Assembly (NCBI GenBank): GCA_018223185.1
Contig: JAAEYW010000028.1
Span: forward strand, 1 to 64,000
DNA from: Oceanospirillales bacterium
GTDB taxonomy: Bacteria > Pseudomonadota > Gammaproteobacteria > Pseudomonadales > Balneatricaceae
DNA: 64,000 nucleotides
Direction: 5' to 3'
In this document: positions 56,756 through 64,000 of the stretch, one piece after another
Layout: every line of letters starts with the position of its first letter
Position numbering within the stretch: position 1 is the stretch's first letter
Notes under the pieces: generated by a model
The model's database searches: none
Told to the model about the DNA's origin: nothing
What the model saw: only the letters and a program-made list of their open reading frames with translations
Program-made: the position numbers and the translations under genes

Positions 56756-59545
56756 TTAACGTGCTTCATCGGCGCTGTTAATCGCTTGCTTCAATGCTTC
56801 CTTGCTGAAAGGTTTTTTTAAAATAGCGTGGCAGGGCAAATCGCTTCTGTCTGATAACTGATCGTATGCATAACCACTGATTAATACAATAGTCGCGGCG
56901 GGGTGGTGCTCTGCCATCAGATCAGCAAGCTCAAAGCCGTTCAGCGGCCCCGGCATGCTAATGTCTGAAACCAGATTGTCGATATGATCCAGTGCTTCAA
57001 TCAGGTTCCTGGCCTCGTCGGAATCGGCAGCTTCAATGACGGCATAGCCAAGGCTGATCAGTTGCTTGCGAATAACCGTCCTGACATCCCGATCATCTTC
57101 CACCAAAAGTGTCAGGTTGCTGTTAGCATTTGATAACAGCTTAGCCGCTGGCTGGGTGTTGTCGGCAGACAGCCTAGCCTGAGTATTAACGGGCAGAAGC
57201 AGGGTGACCGCCGAGCCATTGCCGGGTGTGCTGGCGATTGAAATAAAGCCCCTGGATTGTTTGATAAACCCATAAACCATACTCAGACCCAGCCCTGATC
57301 CATTGCTGTAACTCTTGGTGGTGTAAAAAGGTTCATAGGCCTGTGTCATAGCTTGTGCAGTGAAACCATGCCCTGAGTCGCTAACCTGAAGCCGGACATA
57401 TTCACCTGCCGGAACCGTCTCGTCATAGCCTGATTCGTCTGCATCAGTGGCTAATTTGCAGACGCTAATGCTGATCCCTATTTCACCGCCTTCCGGCATC
57501 GCATCCCGTGCATTAAGTGCCAGATTGATGATAGCGTTTTCTAACTGATTCGGGTCCACCGTTACTATCGCCGGGGTAGAAACCCGGGAGATGATTTTGA
57601 TGTTCTCAGGCAGAGACCCCTGCAGTAGCTCTATGGTATCCGGTAATAATACGGAGAGATCAACGTGACGGGGGGTTAACGCCTGACGCCTTGCAAAGGA
57701 GAGTAAGCGGCCGGTGATATCTGCGCCTCTACGAGATGCGCGAACGGCCGGAGCGAGGTATCTGTCGAGCCCGGTTACATCTTTATAATGATCAGTCGCG
57801 GCCAGCAAATTACCCAGAATAACCGATAAAAGGTTATTGAAATCATGCGCCAGACCGCCTGCCAGCTGACCGGTCGCACTCATACGCTGAGCTTCCATTA
57901 ATTTACGTTCTGCATCTTTTTCAGCGGTTATATCCAGTGAAAGGTTAACTAATCCGCAGATGTTGTGATTATCATCAATATCCGGGATCAGCATCCGTTT
58001 GGTGATCACTGGTCTGTCTTTGAACTGATACTCAAACACTATCTTCTCGCCCGTCAGGCAGCGGCGAACTTTATCCTGAATATCCGCCATCATCCCGGAC
58101 GCAAGTATTGAATCGATAGGATGATTAATAATTTCCTCTTTGCTCTTATTAAAAAAATCTGCGTATCCCTGATTAACAAAGAGGTAATTTAAGTCTGCAT
58201 CAAGATAGGCAATCTGTGCGGGCAGGGCGTCCAGAATCAGTCGCTGTCTTTCTTCAAGCTGCGCTAACTCTCGGGTTCGGCTTTTAACCTTACTATCGAG
58301 GGTCTGAATATTACTTTTTAAACGCGTCACCATCCGGTCAAAGGTTTGGGCCAGTAAACCTATTTCATCATCACGAATGATGCCGCTTTTGGCGCTCAGA
58401 TCTCCATCACGAACCCGTTCTGCTGTATCAGCCAGTTGCTTAATGGGGTGTGTAATACGGCTGATAAAAAACACGGCCAGGCAGATTGCAAGCAGTGTTG
58501 ATATCAGCGCAATCGTGAGAATACGCTGACTCAGTAGCTCAGAGCTGTGCTTAAGTTCATCAACATATACTGACGAGCAGATATACCAGCCAAAACCATC
58601 CAGCGTCCGAACCAGCGAAATTTTGTCATAGATATAGTTACCGGGATCGTCCGGTTTATCCCATTTGTAGTGCAGTTCCTGACCGGTATCTGCGACCGAA
58701 ATCAGCTCGCTTACGATGGGTTGGCCGGTTATCGGGTTGCGCAGACTGAGAGCGTTGGTCTGATCGATGTTACTATTGGGGTGGGTTAGAAGCAGCCCCT
58801 CTTTATTAAAGATAAAAAGATAACCGGTTTTAGCGACACGGACCTGGCTCAGCGCTTCCCGGACTTCGGTAATAGCGTTTTGCTTGCGTTGCTCCACTTC
58901 GGTTTCAATATCATCCAGATATAGCCCTGAGCCGACCATCAGATCCCACTCGGGGAAATACTTTATGTAGGTGAGCTTTTCCGCAGCAGGACCGTCTTTA
59001 AGACGTTGCCATTGATAACGGTAGAAACCTTCACCCTCATAAAGGACGGAGTGGATCTTACTCATAAGAATCTCTTTTTCTGCTGCAGTATCGAAAGCGG
59101 ATGGGGTGTTGTCGCGAAATTTTGGCAATGGATGTGTTATGAATTCTCCCTGGCTATCAGCGATCCAGATATACCCGTCATTGTCATAGGAGAAATGATT
59201 CAGGACCTTAAAGACATCCAGGTTCCGGTTATCTTTAAGTGAGGCGGGCTGGGGTAATGCTTTATAAGCCTGCTGAAGATTTGCTTCGGTTAACTGAACC
59301 AGCGCTTTGAGTCGTTGTTTGTGCGCATCGAGTGCCTGCTCCCGATAGTTTTCAAGATTTATATGCATCTTATTGGCCAGCTGAAATGCATTATCCAGCG
59401 CCAGCCGGGCAGAATTTCTCTCTATTTCAAATACCTGTTCCTGAATCAGCGGGACAGAGTAGAGATAGATGGCTGTAAACATCATGGTAATAATCATCAG
59501 CACAATAAAAAAGAATCGTCTGAACAGCTTTGACATCGTGAACAT
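56756..59545 (-). CDS. Hybrid sensor histidine kinase with dCache sensor and receiver domain
   Basis: 929 residues. TM1 (about 9-28), a long periplasmic region with two Cache-like folds ('NDGYIWIADSQGEFITHPLPKF' and 'KTGYLFIFNKEGLLLTHPN', about 40-330), TM2 (about 340-360), HAMP (about 360-412), a PAS domain (about 445-550), the HisKA motif 'GGLAHDFNNLLSVILGN' (His near 566), an ATPase domain with 'NAIINLALNARDAMPEGG' and 'GSGLGLSMVYGF', and a C-terminal receiver with 'LVSDISMPGPLNGFEL' (Asp near 859). The ATPase boxes match the family closely. Expected to phosphorylate its own receiver and the OmpR-type regulator just downstream. The ligand is unknown; Cache domains often bind small organic acids or amino acids. 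Confidence 0.92.
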   Translation of the reverse strand: MFTMSKLFRRFFFIVLMIITMMFTAIYLYSVPLIQEQVFEIERNSARLALDNAFQLANKMHINLENYREQALDAHKQRLKALVQLTEANLQQAYKALPQPASLKDNRNLDVFKVLNHFSYDNDGYIWIADSQGEFITHPLPKFRDNTPSAFDTAAEKEILMSKIHSVLYEGEGFYRYQWQRLKDGPAAEKLTYIKYFPEWDLMVGSGLYLDDIETEVEQRKQNAITEVREALSQVRVAKTGYLFIFNKEGLLLTHPNSNIDQTNALSLRNPITGQPIVSELISVADTGQELHYKWDKPDDPGNYIYDKISLVRTLDGFGWYICSSVYVDELKHSSELLSQRILTIALISTLLAICLAVFFISRITHPIKQLADTAERVRDGDLSAKSGIIRDDEIGLLAQTFDRMVTRLKSNIQTLDSKVKSRTRELAQLEERQRLILDALPAQIAYLDADLNYLFVNQGYADFFNKSKEEIINHPIDSILASGMMADIQDKVRRCLTGEKIVFEYQFKDRPVITKRMLIPDIDDNHNICGLVNLSLDITAEKDAERKLMEAQRMSATGQLAGGLAHDFNNLLSVILGNLLAATDHYKDVTGLDRYLAPAVRASRRGADITGRLLSFARRQALTPRHVDLSVLLPDTIELLQGSLPENIKIISRVSTPAIVTVDPNQLENAIINLALNARDAMPEGGEIGISISVCKLATDADESGYDETVPAGEYVRLQVSDSGHGFTAQAMTQAYEPFYTTKSYSNGSGLGLSMVYGFIKQSRGFISIASTPGNGSAVTLLLPVNTQARLSADNTQPAAKLLSNANSNLTLLVEDDRDVRTVIRKQLISLGYAVIEAADSDEARNLIEALDHIDNLVSDISMPGPLNGFELADLMAEHHPAATIVLISGYAYDQLSDRSDLPCHAILKKPFSKEALKQAINSADEAR

Positions 59546-60100
59546 GAAAGTTTTCCGCAGCAGAGAGGCATACCAGTCTAAATCGAAATCGCAACAAATT
59601 CTTCAGCTGCGCACATTTCGGTGGGATTGTGGCAAATACTGGCAAAGTTCTTAGTATTTAATACGACCATAACCCGGAATGCTCTATGGTCAGAAAGAAC
59701 GATTCTGGTGAAGTATAAAAATAATTAACTAGCTGTCTGGTTATACGCCGGCAGGATCGGGAATCTTCTTATGACCCAGAATTACATCCGTATATCACTC
59801 TCACTGATTAAGAGACTGAAGGGTTTAGAGGCTATTAAGGCAAGCCTGCTTAAGCTGTTGAAAACGTTTCTTATCCGACTCCGGCCCGGGTTTTCTCAAT
59901 AGAATCCGCAACTTCACACTGAACAACGCTATCAGCATTACCCCCGGGATATCAGTGGTTTTTTATGCCCTGATGCTATCCAGAGGTAAGGCGGAATGAG
60001 CCGAACTCTCATCGATTTAAGCTTATCGGTAGTTTGATGGGGTAATGCCCTATTAACCAACAAGCATCCGCAGAATTATCATGACCTGAAGGTGAACGAC
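59546..60100. other. Divergent intergenic region between the histidine kinase and acyl-CoA ligase genes
   Basis: About 555 bp with no credible gene, longer than the usual spacing here. It should hold promoters for both genes. I found no clear operator, sigma-54 box or terminator. Confidence 0.5.
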
Positions 60101-61738
60101 ATGAAAACAAAAATTATCAAACCTGCAGAAAATGCGCATCAGTTTCAATTATTAATCAAGAGTCTGTTGTTATCGGGCAAGCGCTGTCAGCCTGATAATG
60201 AGATCGTCTTTAGTGATGTGATTCGCTATGACTACCGCACTCTCTATAAACGGATTTGTAAACTGGCTAATGTGCTCACCAGTGCTGGTGTGAAAGCAGG
60301 GGATACTGTCGCGGTGATGGACTGGGACAGTCACCGTTACCTGGAATGTTATTTTGCGGTACCGATGATCGGTGCTGTACTGCACCATGTGAATATTCGT
60401 CTCAGCCCCGATCAGATCGGCTATACCATGAATCATGCCGAAGATAGTCTGGTATTAGTGCACGACGACTTCGCTGTCATTGCTGAGCAACTCGACGAGC
60501 AGCTGCCAGGTGTGCGTGGCTATATCCAAATGACGGATGATCAGCCTGTCTCAACGTCTTTGCATACATTTGGCGAGTATGAAGCTTTGCTGGATGATGC
60601 AGCGGCAGATTACGACTTCCCTGACTTCGATGAAAACTCTGTGGCGACACTGTTTTATACCACTGGCACGACCGGCAATCCGAAAGGTGTATATTTCAGC
60701 CATCGGCAATTGGTACTGCATACCCTCAACGGTGCAAGCACGTTCGGATCTCATGAGGGGCAGCCACTGCTGCGCTCCGATGATGTGTACATGCCGATGA
60801 CACCCATGTTTCACGTACATGCCTGGGGCGTACCGTATATCGCAACCATGCTGGGAGTAAAACAGGTATATCCGGGACGTTATGAGCCTAACAAGCTGCT
60901 TCGTTTACGTCGCGAGGAAGGGGTAACATTCTCTCATGGCGTGCCGACCGTGTTGCAGATGATACTTGACTGCGATGAAGCCGAGAACACCGATATGTCG
61001 GGTTGGAAGTTGCTGAGTGGTGGCAGCGCCGCAACGCAGGCGCTGGCGCAGCAGATGGTTAAAAAAGGTATTTTACTATTCTCAGCCTATGGCATGTCAG
61101 AAACCTGTCCGATATTAACGTGTACATTTCTGAAACACCCGGAGCGGGATCTGACGTTAAGTGAACAGATGCCTCAGCGAATCAAAGCGGGAGTTCCTAT
61201 TGGTCTGGTCGATATCAGAATCGTTAATCCTGATGGTACTGATGTGTTGCATGATGGCGAAGCGACCGGTGAAGTTGTGGTTCGTTCTCCCTGGCTAACT
61301 CAGGGTTACTATAAAGAGGAGGCCAAAGGAGAGGAGCTATGGGAAAACGGCTGGCTGCATACCGGTGATGTGGCGTCAATGGATCAGAATAGCGTGCTGG
61401 AGATTAAGGACCGTATCAAGGATGTGATTAAAACCGGGGGCGAGTGGGTTTCGTCACTGGAGCTGGAAAACCTCATCAGCCAGCACGATCTGGTCGCCGA
61501 AGTTGCGGTTGTAGGAGTTCCGGATGATAAATGGGGCGAGCGTCCCTGTGCGATGATTGTTGCAGCCCGGGGCGAAGAGATTGATGCCACTTCCATACAA
61601 AACCATCTGCAACAGTTTGTCGATAGCGGTCAGATTAATAAGTGGGCCATACCGCAGCGGATCAGGGTGGTTATGGAAATACCAAAAACCAGTGTCGGTA
61701 AGATTAACAAGAAACTGATCCGCACTCAGGTCGCTTAG
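60101..61738 (+). CDS. Fatty-acid--CoA ligase (AlkK/DmdB-like)
   Basis: A 545-residue AMP-forming ligase. Signature motifs: 'VATLFYTTGTTGNPKGVYFSHRQLVLHT' (P-loop-like, about 185-212), 'YGMSETCPIL', 'LWENGWLHTGDVASMDQNSVLEIKDRIKDVIKTGGEWVSSLELEN' and the C-terminal 'PKTSVGKINKKLIRTQVA' with the catalytic lysine. The length and motifs fit medium-chain fatty-acid ligases, and the related DmdB ligases of methylmercaptopropionate degradation are a real alternative in a marine bacterium; sequence alone does not decide. ATG at 60101 with AAGG 9 nt upstream is preferred over a GTG at 60092. Followed by a thiolase and fadB, which supports fatty-acid use. Confidence 0.9.
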   Translation: MKTKIIKPAENAHQFQLLIKSLLLSGKRCQPDNEIVFSDVIRYDYRTLYKRICKLANVLTSAGVKAGDTVAVMDWDSHRYLECYFAVPMIGAVLHHVNIRLSPDQIGYTMNHAEDSLVLVHDDFAVIAEQLDEQLPGVRGYIQMTDDQPVSTSLHTFGEYEALLDDAAADYDFPDFDENSVATLFYTTGTTGNPKGVYFSHRQLVLHTLNGASTFGSHEGQPLLRSDDVYMPMTPMFHVHAWGVPYIATMLGVKQVYPGRYEPNKLLRLRREEGVTFSHGVPTVLQMILDCDEAENTDMSGWKLLSGGSAATQALAQQMVKKGILLFSAYGMSETCPILTCTFLKHPERDLTLSEQMPQRIKAGVPIGLVDIRIVNPDGTDVLHDGEATGEVVVRSPWLTQGYYKEEAKGEELWENGWLHTGDVASMDQNSVLEIKDRIKDVIKTGGEWVSSLELENLISQHDLVAEVAVVGVPDDKWGERPCAMIVAARGEEIDATSIQNHLQQFVDSGQINKWAIPQRIRVVMEIPKTSVGKINKKLIRTQVA

Positions 61739-62266
61739 GGCAGGGTTGTTGAGTCGTAAAAAGGGGAGCGGTTCGCTCCCACTTTTATCCTCGTGAATAT
61801 CGTTTTTTCAGGCGTGTGCCCGGCATGACTTGCTGATCAGATTGAGCGTATTGCTGTTTTAAATTCTGTTTTTTTGTGATTCTGAAATATTAAATCACAT
61901 GTCCGATTATGGTTTTCATTTGTTTCTGACTGATAGACAAAAGGCACTTGTAAAGATAGGTTTTTGTTCGTTAAAGATCTCAGAATAAAGCAAAAGTAAT
62001 ATTATAAAATAATTGATTTATATGTAGTAAATATTCAGTTAAATGTAAATTTTTTACCGTATTAAGAGATAGTCTTAGATTATGGGTATCAATTTATGAT
62101 CTATGAATAACTGTCCTATTATATCAATTAATGAGCTTTTTTAGTTATTGTCCCGCTTGTCTTTTAGATGGAAAATGAGTGCAGTCAGGCGTGTTTGTCA
62201 GATAAAAGCACCTTGGATAAAAATGCCTCGCTGGCCGGTTGTGGCCGCTAAATAAGAGAGAATCCT
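61739..62266. other. AT-rich intergenic region between the acyl-CoA ligase and thiolase genes
   Basis: About 530 bp. A terminator hairpin at 61758-61787 is followed by a strongly AT-rich section (about 61860-62150), in contrast to the neighbours. It probably holds the thiolase promoter. No FadR- or PsrA-like site was certain, and no RNA gene was seen. Confidence 0.5.
61758..61787 (+). terminator. Terminator after the acyl-CoA ligase
   Basis: A GGGAGCG / CGCTCCC perfect stem with a GTT loop, A5 upstream and ACTTTTA downstream, about 25 bp past the stop. Confidence 0.8.
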
Positions 62267-63451
62267 ATGCAAAAGCGTGAAGTGGTTGTTATTAGCGGTG
62301 TACGTACCGCAATCGGTGGTTATGGTGGTAGCTTGAAGGGGCACAAGCCCAGTGAGTTAGCCGGAGCGCTGGTGGCGGAGGTGGTTAAGCGTGCAGGGAT
62401 TTCCCCTGAGTCGGTAGGTCAGAGTGTGTTTGGCAATGTGATCCACTCAGAACCTGCTGATATGTACTTGGGCCGTGTTGCTGCGATTAAAGGAGGCCTG
62501 GCAGAATCCACTCCGTCACTGACTCTGAACCGCCTGTGCGGTAGCGGCCTGCAAGCGATTCTGAGCGCGGCCCAGCAGATTGAACTGGGCATCTGCGATA
62601 CTGTTGTTGCCGGCGGCGCTGAATCGATGAGCCGGGCACCCTATCACCTGCCAACCGCACGCTTTGGTCAGCGTATGGGTGATGGGCAGATGGTCGATCC
62701 GATGGTCGCCGCTCTGCATTGTCCCTTTAATCATATCCATATGGGAATTACAGCGGAGAACGTGGCAGAAAAATACGGTATCAGTCGTGAGCAGCAGGAT
62801 GAGTTGGCAGTTCTGAGCCACAATCGTGCCCAGCATGCAATCGAGCAGGGATATTTTAAACAGCAGATTATGCCTGTCGAACTGAAAAGTCGAAAAGGGA
62901 TTCAGCTGTTTGATACTGATGAGCATGTGCGTATGAACTGCACAATTGAAGAGATGGAAGCGCTTCGCCCGGTGTTCAAAAAAGATGGGACGGTGACAGC
63001 CGGTAATGCCTCAGGTCTTAATGATGCAGCTGCAGCTGTTGTGATGATGGACCGTGAAAAGGCTGAGACCGAAGGACGGCAAATAATGGGTCGGCTGGTC
63101 GATTACACTGTAGTCGGCGTTGATCCGAAAATTATGGGTATCGGTCCGGTACCTGCAATTCGGCAGATTCTGGAACGCAATAACCTGACGCCAAATGATA
63201 TTGATGTGTACGAAGTGAATGAAGCCTTTGCATCTCAGGCCTTAGCGGTTGCGCAGCAATTAGAACTGCCGCGCGATCGGCTGAATCCCAATGGCAGTGG
63301 AATCTCTCTGGGTCATCCAATTGGCGCCACGGGTGCAGTTATCACTGTCAAAGCGCTGTATGAGCTGAGTCGGATCAAAGGTCGCTATGCGGTTGTCAGC
63401 CTTTGTATCGGCGGCGGGCAGGGCATTGCCGCTCTGTTTGAGCGCACCTGA
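62267..63451 (+). CDS. Acetyl-CoA acyltransferase (thiolase)
   Basis: 394 residues. The acyl-enzyme cysteine is in 'TLNRLCGSGLQAIL' (Cys91). The catalytic histidine is in 'GSGISLGHPIGATGAV' (about 349) and the second cysteine in 'SLCIGGGQGIAALFE' (about 380). Such enzymes catalyse the last step of beta-oxidation or the reverse condensation. The length (394) suits both degradative FadA-like and biosynthetic PhaA-like/BktB thiolases; with fadB just downstream and a phasin in the genome, both uses are plausible. The ATG follows GAGAGAA. It is not clearly co-transcribed with fadB, the gap being 200 bp. Confidence 0.93.
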   Translation: MQKREVVVISGVRTAIGGYGGSLKGHKPSELAGALVAEVVKRAGISPESVGQSVFGNVIHSEPADMYLGRVAAIKGGLAESTPSLTLNRLCGSGLQAILSAAQQIELGICDTVVAGGAESMSRAPYHLPTARFGQRMGDGQMVDPMVAALHCPFNHIHMGITAENVAEKYGISREQQDELAVLSHNRAQHAIEQGYFKQQIMPVELKSRKGIQLFDTDEHVRMNCTIEEMEALRPVFKKDGTVTAGNASGLNDAAAAVVMMDREKAETEGRQIMGRLVDYTVVGVDPKIMGIGPVPAIRQILERNNLTPNDIDVYEVNEAFASQALAVAQQLELPRDRLNPNGSGISLGHPIGATGAVITVKALYELSRIKGRYAVVSLCIGGGQGIAALFERT

Positions 63452-63650
63452 TCAGCGACCACCTGCATGCACAACAGCCGTTTTTGACGGAGGTTTCTTT
63501 CTCAAACCCTTTGGTTTGTGCGAGCTGCAGGTGGTTCTCATTATTTTCTTTTGTTGTTCCTCTGTTGTTACTGATATCAGGCCTGCGCTTCTGCTGGAGG
63601 TATAAAGCCTGCGAATGGCGGTACAGCAGTTTAAAAAGTTGGGGTATTTT

Positions 63651-64000
63651 ATGTATCAAGGCAAGGCTTTATGCCTGAAGAAACTGGATTCAGGACTGAT
63701 TGAACTGGAGCTGGATCTTAAAGAATCATCCGTCAATATATTGAATCAACAGACGCTGAGCGAGCTGGCTGAAGCGATGGCTGTGCTCAAAAACACGCCT
63801 GATGTTAAGGGGTTACTGATCTGTAGCGCTAAGCCTGCATTTGTTGTAGGTGCGGACATCAGTGAATTTGCAAGCAACTTCAGCATGCCGGATAAGCAAT
63901 TAACTGCCTGGATCGGCAAGACAAATAGCTTGTTCTGCGAGCTGGAAAACCTGCCATACCCCACGGTTGCGGCAATTAACGGAATGGCGCTGGGGGGCGG
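63651..64000 (+). CDS. fadB: Fatty-acid oxidation complex alpha subunit, N-terminal part (runs off the right edge)
   Basis: The first 116 codons read 'MYQGKALCLKKLDSGLIELELDLKESSVNILNQQTLSELAEAMAVLKN', then 'KGLLICSAKPAFVVGADISEF' and 'VAAINGMALGGG', matching FadB from its start (recalled E. coli: MLYKGDTLYLDWL...; VGADITEF; AAVNGYALGGG). This is the enoyl-CoA hydratase domain of the multienzyme subunit, with its oxyanion-hole glycine-rich segment at the edge. The ATG at 63651 follows GGGG 8 nt upstream. It continues beyond the window. Confidence 0.88.
   Translation, partial: MYQGKALCLKKLDSGLIELELDLKESSVNILNQQTLSELAEAMAVLKNTPDVKGLLICSAKPAFVVGADISEFASNFSMPDKQLTAWIGKTNSLFCELENLPYPTVAAINGMALGG

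Overview
The window reads as chromosomal DNA of a marine gammaproteobacterium, most likely in the Oceanospirillales (Oceanospirillaceae-like). This is an inference from gene order and protein similarity recalled from memory; no database search was possible. The first 24.5 kb follow the block known from Pseudomonas and relatives: aceA (edge), roxA/trmJ, purB-hflD-mnmA-nudJ, icd, cspD, clpS-clpA, infA, bpt-aat, trxB, ftsK-lolA-rarA-crcB-serS. A phasin gene implies polyhydroxyalkanoate storage. Gene density is high, with many 1-4 bp overlaps and ordinary intrinsic terminators.

Layout. 1-6.4 kb: isocitrate lyase start with a paired-palindrome upstream region, ribosomal oxygenase and tRNA methyltransferase, two hydrolases, purB. 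6.5-11.6 kb: hflD, mnmA, nudJ, moaE, rluE, icd. 11.7-17.8 kb: cspD and the N-degron set (clpS, clpA, bpt, aat) with infA and trxB. 18.1-24.5 kb: ftsK, lolA, rarA, crcB, serS. 24.7-36.7 kb: a ubiquinone-type hydroxylase, phasin, M16C peptidase, EamA transporter, 5'-nucleotidase, mtgA, metH. 37-41.3 kb: a Fur-box-controlled cupredoxin/FTR1 iron uptake pair, panD behind a structured leader, and prpE behind two short palindromes. 41.4-48.4 kb: an accessory region. 48.5-64 kb: an SDR, a CBS-PAS-GGDEF-EAL protein, fumarylacetoacetase, a 56-residue basic protein, a site-2 protease-like M50 protein, a hybrid histidine kinase with an OmpR-type regulator, and an acyl-CoA ligase, thiolase and the start of fadB for beta-oxidation.

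The most unusual part is 42.9-48.3 kb. It encodes (i) a 725-residue phosphoesterase-superfamily protein with five 'LWxFDP'-type repeats before the catalytic domain and altered metal-ligand motifs, (ii) a clear homologue of animal DNase II with all three catalytic histidines, and (iii) a 585-residue glycine-rich repeat protein resembling an autotransporter passenger but with no signal peptide or beta-barrel. None of the three has a visible signal peptide. They lie in alternating orientations, so they are not one operon. Further candidates for new biology are the multi-hairpin RNA upstream of panD, the paired operators at aceA and prpE, a 17-bp palindrome at the phasin gene, and the two-gene iron system.

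Functionally, much of the window concerns carbon flow through acetyl-CoA and propionyl-CoA (aceA, icd, prpE, acyl-CoA ligase, thiolase, fadB, phasin), protein quality control, and RNA/ribosome modification. No tRNA, rRNA, CRISPR array, insertion sequence or prophage was found.
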